Source: Reticulascus tulasneorum
Lineage: Eukaryota > Ascomycota > Sordariomycetes > Glomerellales > Reticulascaceae
Assembly (NCBI GenBank): GCA_001557505.1
Contig: LSAX01000003.1
Location: forward strand, 3,100,001-3,164,000
Direction: 5' to 3'
DNA length: 64,000 bases
Shown here piece after piece: positions 62,342 through 64,000 of this stretch. A program made the position numbers and the translations under genes. Every line of letters begins with the position of its first letter. Position 1 is the stretch's first letter. The notes under the pieces were generated by a model, which made no database searches, was not told the DNA's origin, and saw nothing but the letters and a program-made list of their open reading frames with translations.

Positions 62342-62512
62342 GGAAGGCGAATAGGCGGCAAGGGCGAGTGATTGAGGACACCAAGCGAGTGGCCTGTGCG
62401 CTTTTCTGGGAAACCCCCCCGTTGATTTTGGGGACTATCAGGCTCAAAAAAATAAAGCCGCAGCTGACGGGATTTGGGGCTTTGTTGTTGTCGCTTTAAA
62501 TGCCTAATTTTG

Positions 62513-62517
62513 ATTGG
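62513..62517 (-). promoter_or_regulatory. CCAAT pentamer upstream of histone H3
   Basis: Minus-strand CCAAT (forward ATTGG in TTTTGATTGGCCG), about 310 bases upstream of the H3 ATG. CCAAT boxes are common in histone promoters, but a pentamer also occurs by chance. Confidence 0.3.
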
Positions 62518-63639
62518 CCGATAACTACCCATTTCTGAGCAAGGAGATCGTGCATGACGTGGTACGGGAGTACATTGCACCCACCCCACCTCCATCTGCC
62601 CGATTAGGCTTATTTTCATTTTCCTTTTTTAATACTAGTGGTTTATTCTTATGTAGCATGGGATATTTCGAAGACTCTGTGTCAAACATACGCAGACGTC
62701 GCAAACCAACCGTGTCTTGGAGCGAGGGAGATCCTATGTACGTATCTAGATTTGAGGAAGTAGCTTGGTTACCGAAAGATAGTTAGTGCACAGGCCGATG
62801 GAACGCCAAGCCAACAAGAAAGTGAGCTCTAGTAGTCAGACTATGGCATTGCGGCAGACACATTCGGAAGATTTCTCTGTATTAGCAGGAATAATAATTG
62901 CGCCTGCCCAGGCAGACTCGGACTACGTATGCATGTTGTCTTTTCTGTTCTAGTGCGGCAATCTGCGAAGATGGTCAGCCCTCTGGATATCCTGCAATGT
63001 TCCCAGCAGCAAGCTCATCGCTTCTACAGATAGCAACTGCCCATGCTGGCAAGCGGTACGACGAGCGACATAGGAGGATATGCATCATCATCAACAGCAG
63101 AGTCACTGTAGATGGTGCTTTGCTGCTCGCTCTGAACTGGCCTGACAAGGCAAAGGAAACCAATGGGGGTTCAGTATGCATGCCAGGCAAGTGGGTAGAT
63201 CAAGTTTAAAGTACATAAGCCGCCAGGACATTCGTCCAAGAACCTATAGACTGAGTGCGTACCTACCTTGTGTCCCTAGTGTACCTATGCCGTCTTTGTG
63301 GATATCTTTGCATCACAAGTGAGTGGGAGTTGGGCGGGAGTTGATGAGGCAGGCGTCAATATCAGTGGCCCTTGCAATAATTAAACGGCAAGCTCTTTCT
63401 CTCTCATTGGTGCGCGCCGAAAGGAAAACAGGTACGTACTCATCTAAACGTCTGCGGGTGTTCAAAATACCTTTTGTCTGGGGTTGGCTTGAATATCCAC
63501 AATGGTCTGTGCCCGCCAGTCCCAACTTGGAAAATAAATTTTGGTTTGTTTTGATTTTCCCCCCCTCGCGTCAGAGCTGCAAGGTACGTACCCGATTTTC
63601 TGGCTGATCTTGAATCTGACTGGGCCTGCACCTCCGCGA

Positions 63640-63645
63640 TATAAA
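63640..63645 (+). promoter_or_regulatory. TATA box of histone H4
   Basis: TATAAA in CCGCGATATAAAGCTCCC, 127 bases upstream of the H4 ATG. Histone genes commonly have TATA promoters. Confidence 0.6.
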
Positions 63646-63771
63646 GCTCCCCAAGCTGCCCGCGTCTCATCTTTTTCCAAACCCCACGTACTTGCACCAA
63701 CCATCTTGAGCCTCAATCTCACTTCAAGCTCCCCACCAACACACAAAACTTTTAACCAACCCTCTATCAAC

Positions 63772-64000
<229 letters not shown>

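Larger units (their letters stand above)
62204..63771. other. divergent H3/H4 promoter region
   Basis: Shared 1.57 kb control region for the histone pair. It holds an H3-side TATA-like element, an H4-side TATA box and at least one CCAAT pentamer, listed separately. Open frames at 62514-62786 and 62898-63209 are not supported. Confidence 0.65.

Overview
The window looks like a nuclear chromosome segment from a filamentous ascomycete, most likely a Sordariomycete and possibly Hypocreales. The evidence is mid-range GC, many 47-110 bp spliceosomal introns with CTAAC-like branch sites just upstream of the acceptor, intron-containing core histone genes in a divergent H3-H4 pair, and recognisable fungal orthologues. 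These are Atg18, the TYW4/Ppm2 methyltransferase fused to Kelch and JmjC parts, a Pps1-type phosphatase, XPD/Rad3, RNA polymerase I subunit A190 and Prp3. The order-level placement is an inference from general familiarity; no search was run.

Layout. 1-3.6 kb: 3' part of an uncharacterised multi-exon gene (+), 5' end outside the window. 4.4-5.2 kb: SR-rich glycine-zipper protein (-). 5.3-8.1 kb: gene-poor, perhaps with a decayed gene. 8.1-9.7 kb: MFS transporter (+), tail-to-tail with TYW4 (-, 9.8-13.2 kb). 14.6-16.2 kb: ATG18 (+), tail-to-tail with a Pps1-like phosphatase (-, 17.2-19.4 kb). 22.7-24.4 kb: NRAMP metal transporter (-), divergent from a CaCA-family cation exchanger (+, 26.8-28.0 kb). 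28.8-32.0 kb: DDHD/PLA1 phospholipase (+), tail-to-tail with XPD/RAD3 (-, 32.2-35.0 kb). 35.0-44.4 kb: large gene-poor gap. 44.4-45.8 kb: C2H2 zinc-finger regulator (+). 45.8-52.4 kb: second gene-poor gap. 52.4-57.6 kb: RPA190 (-), divergent from PRP3 (+, 58.2-59.8 kb). 59.9-60.3 kb: a small orphan gene candidate (-). 61.7-62.2 kb: histone H3 (-), divergent from histone H4 (+, 63.8 kb to the window end).

Most genes are housekeeping: tRNA modification, autophagy, transcription and repair, rRNA synthesis, splicing and chromatin. They are not a functional cluster. The one suggestive grouping is the head-to-head pair of divalent-cation transporters at 22.7-28.0 kb. I reconstructed splice junctions by reading-frame continuity and protein-family continuity; frames and phases close for every model except the 5' part of the first gene.

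I found no secondary-metabolite cluster, intact transposon, tRNA, rRNA or CRISPR array, and no convincing new biological system. The most useful leads are the dispersed ACCTAAGGTA-type intergenic motif, a GC-AG intron in XPD, a degenerate first phosphatase loop in the Pps1-like protein, and a few orphan ORFs in otherwise empty DNA.
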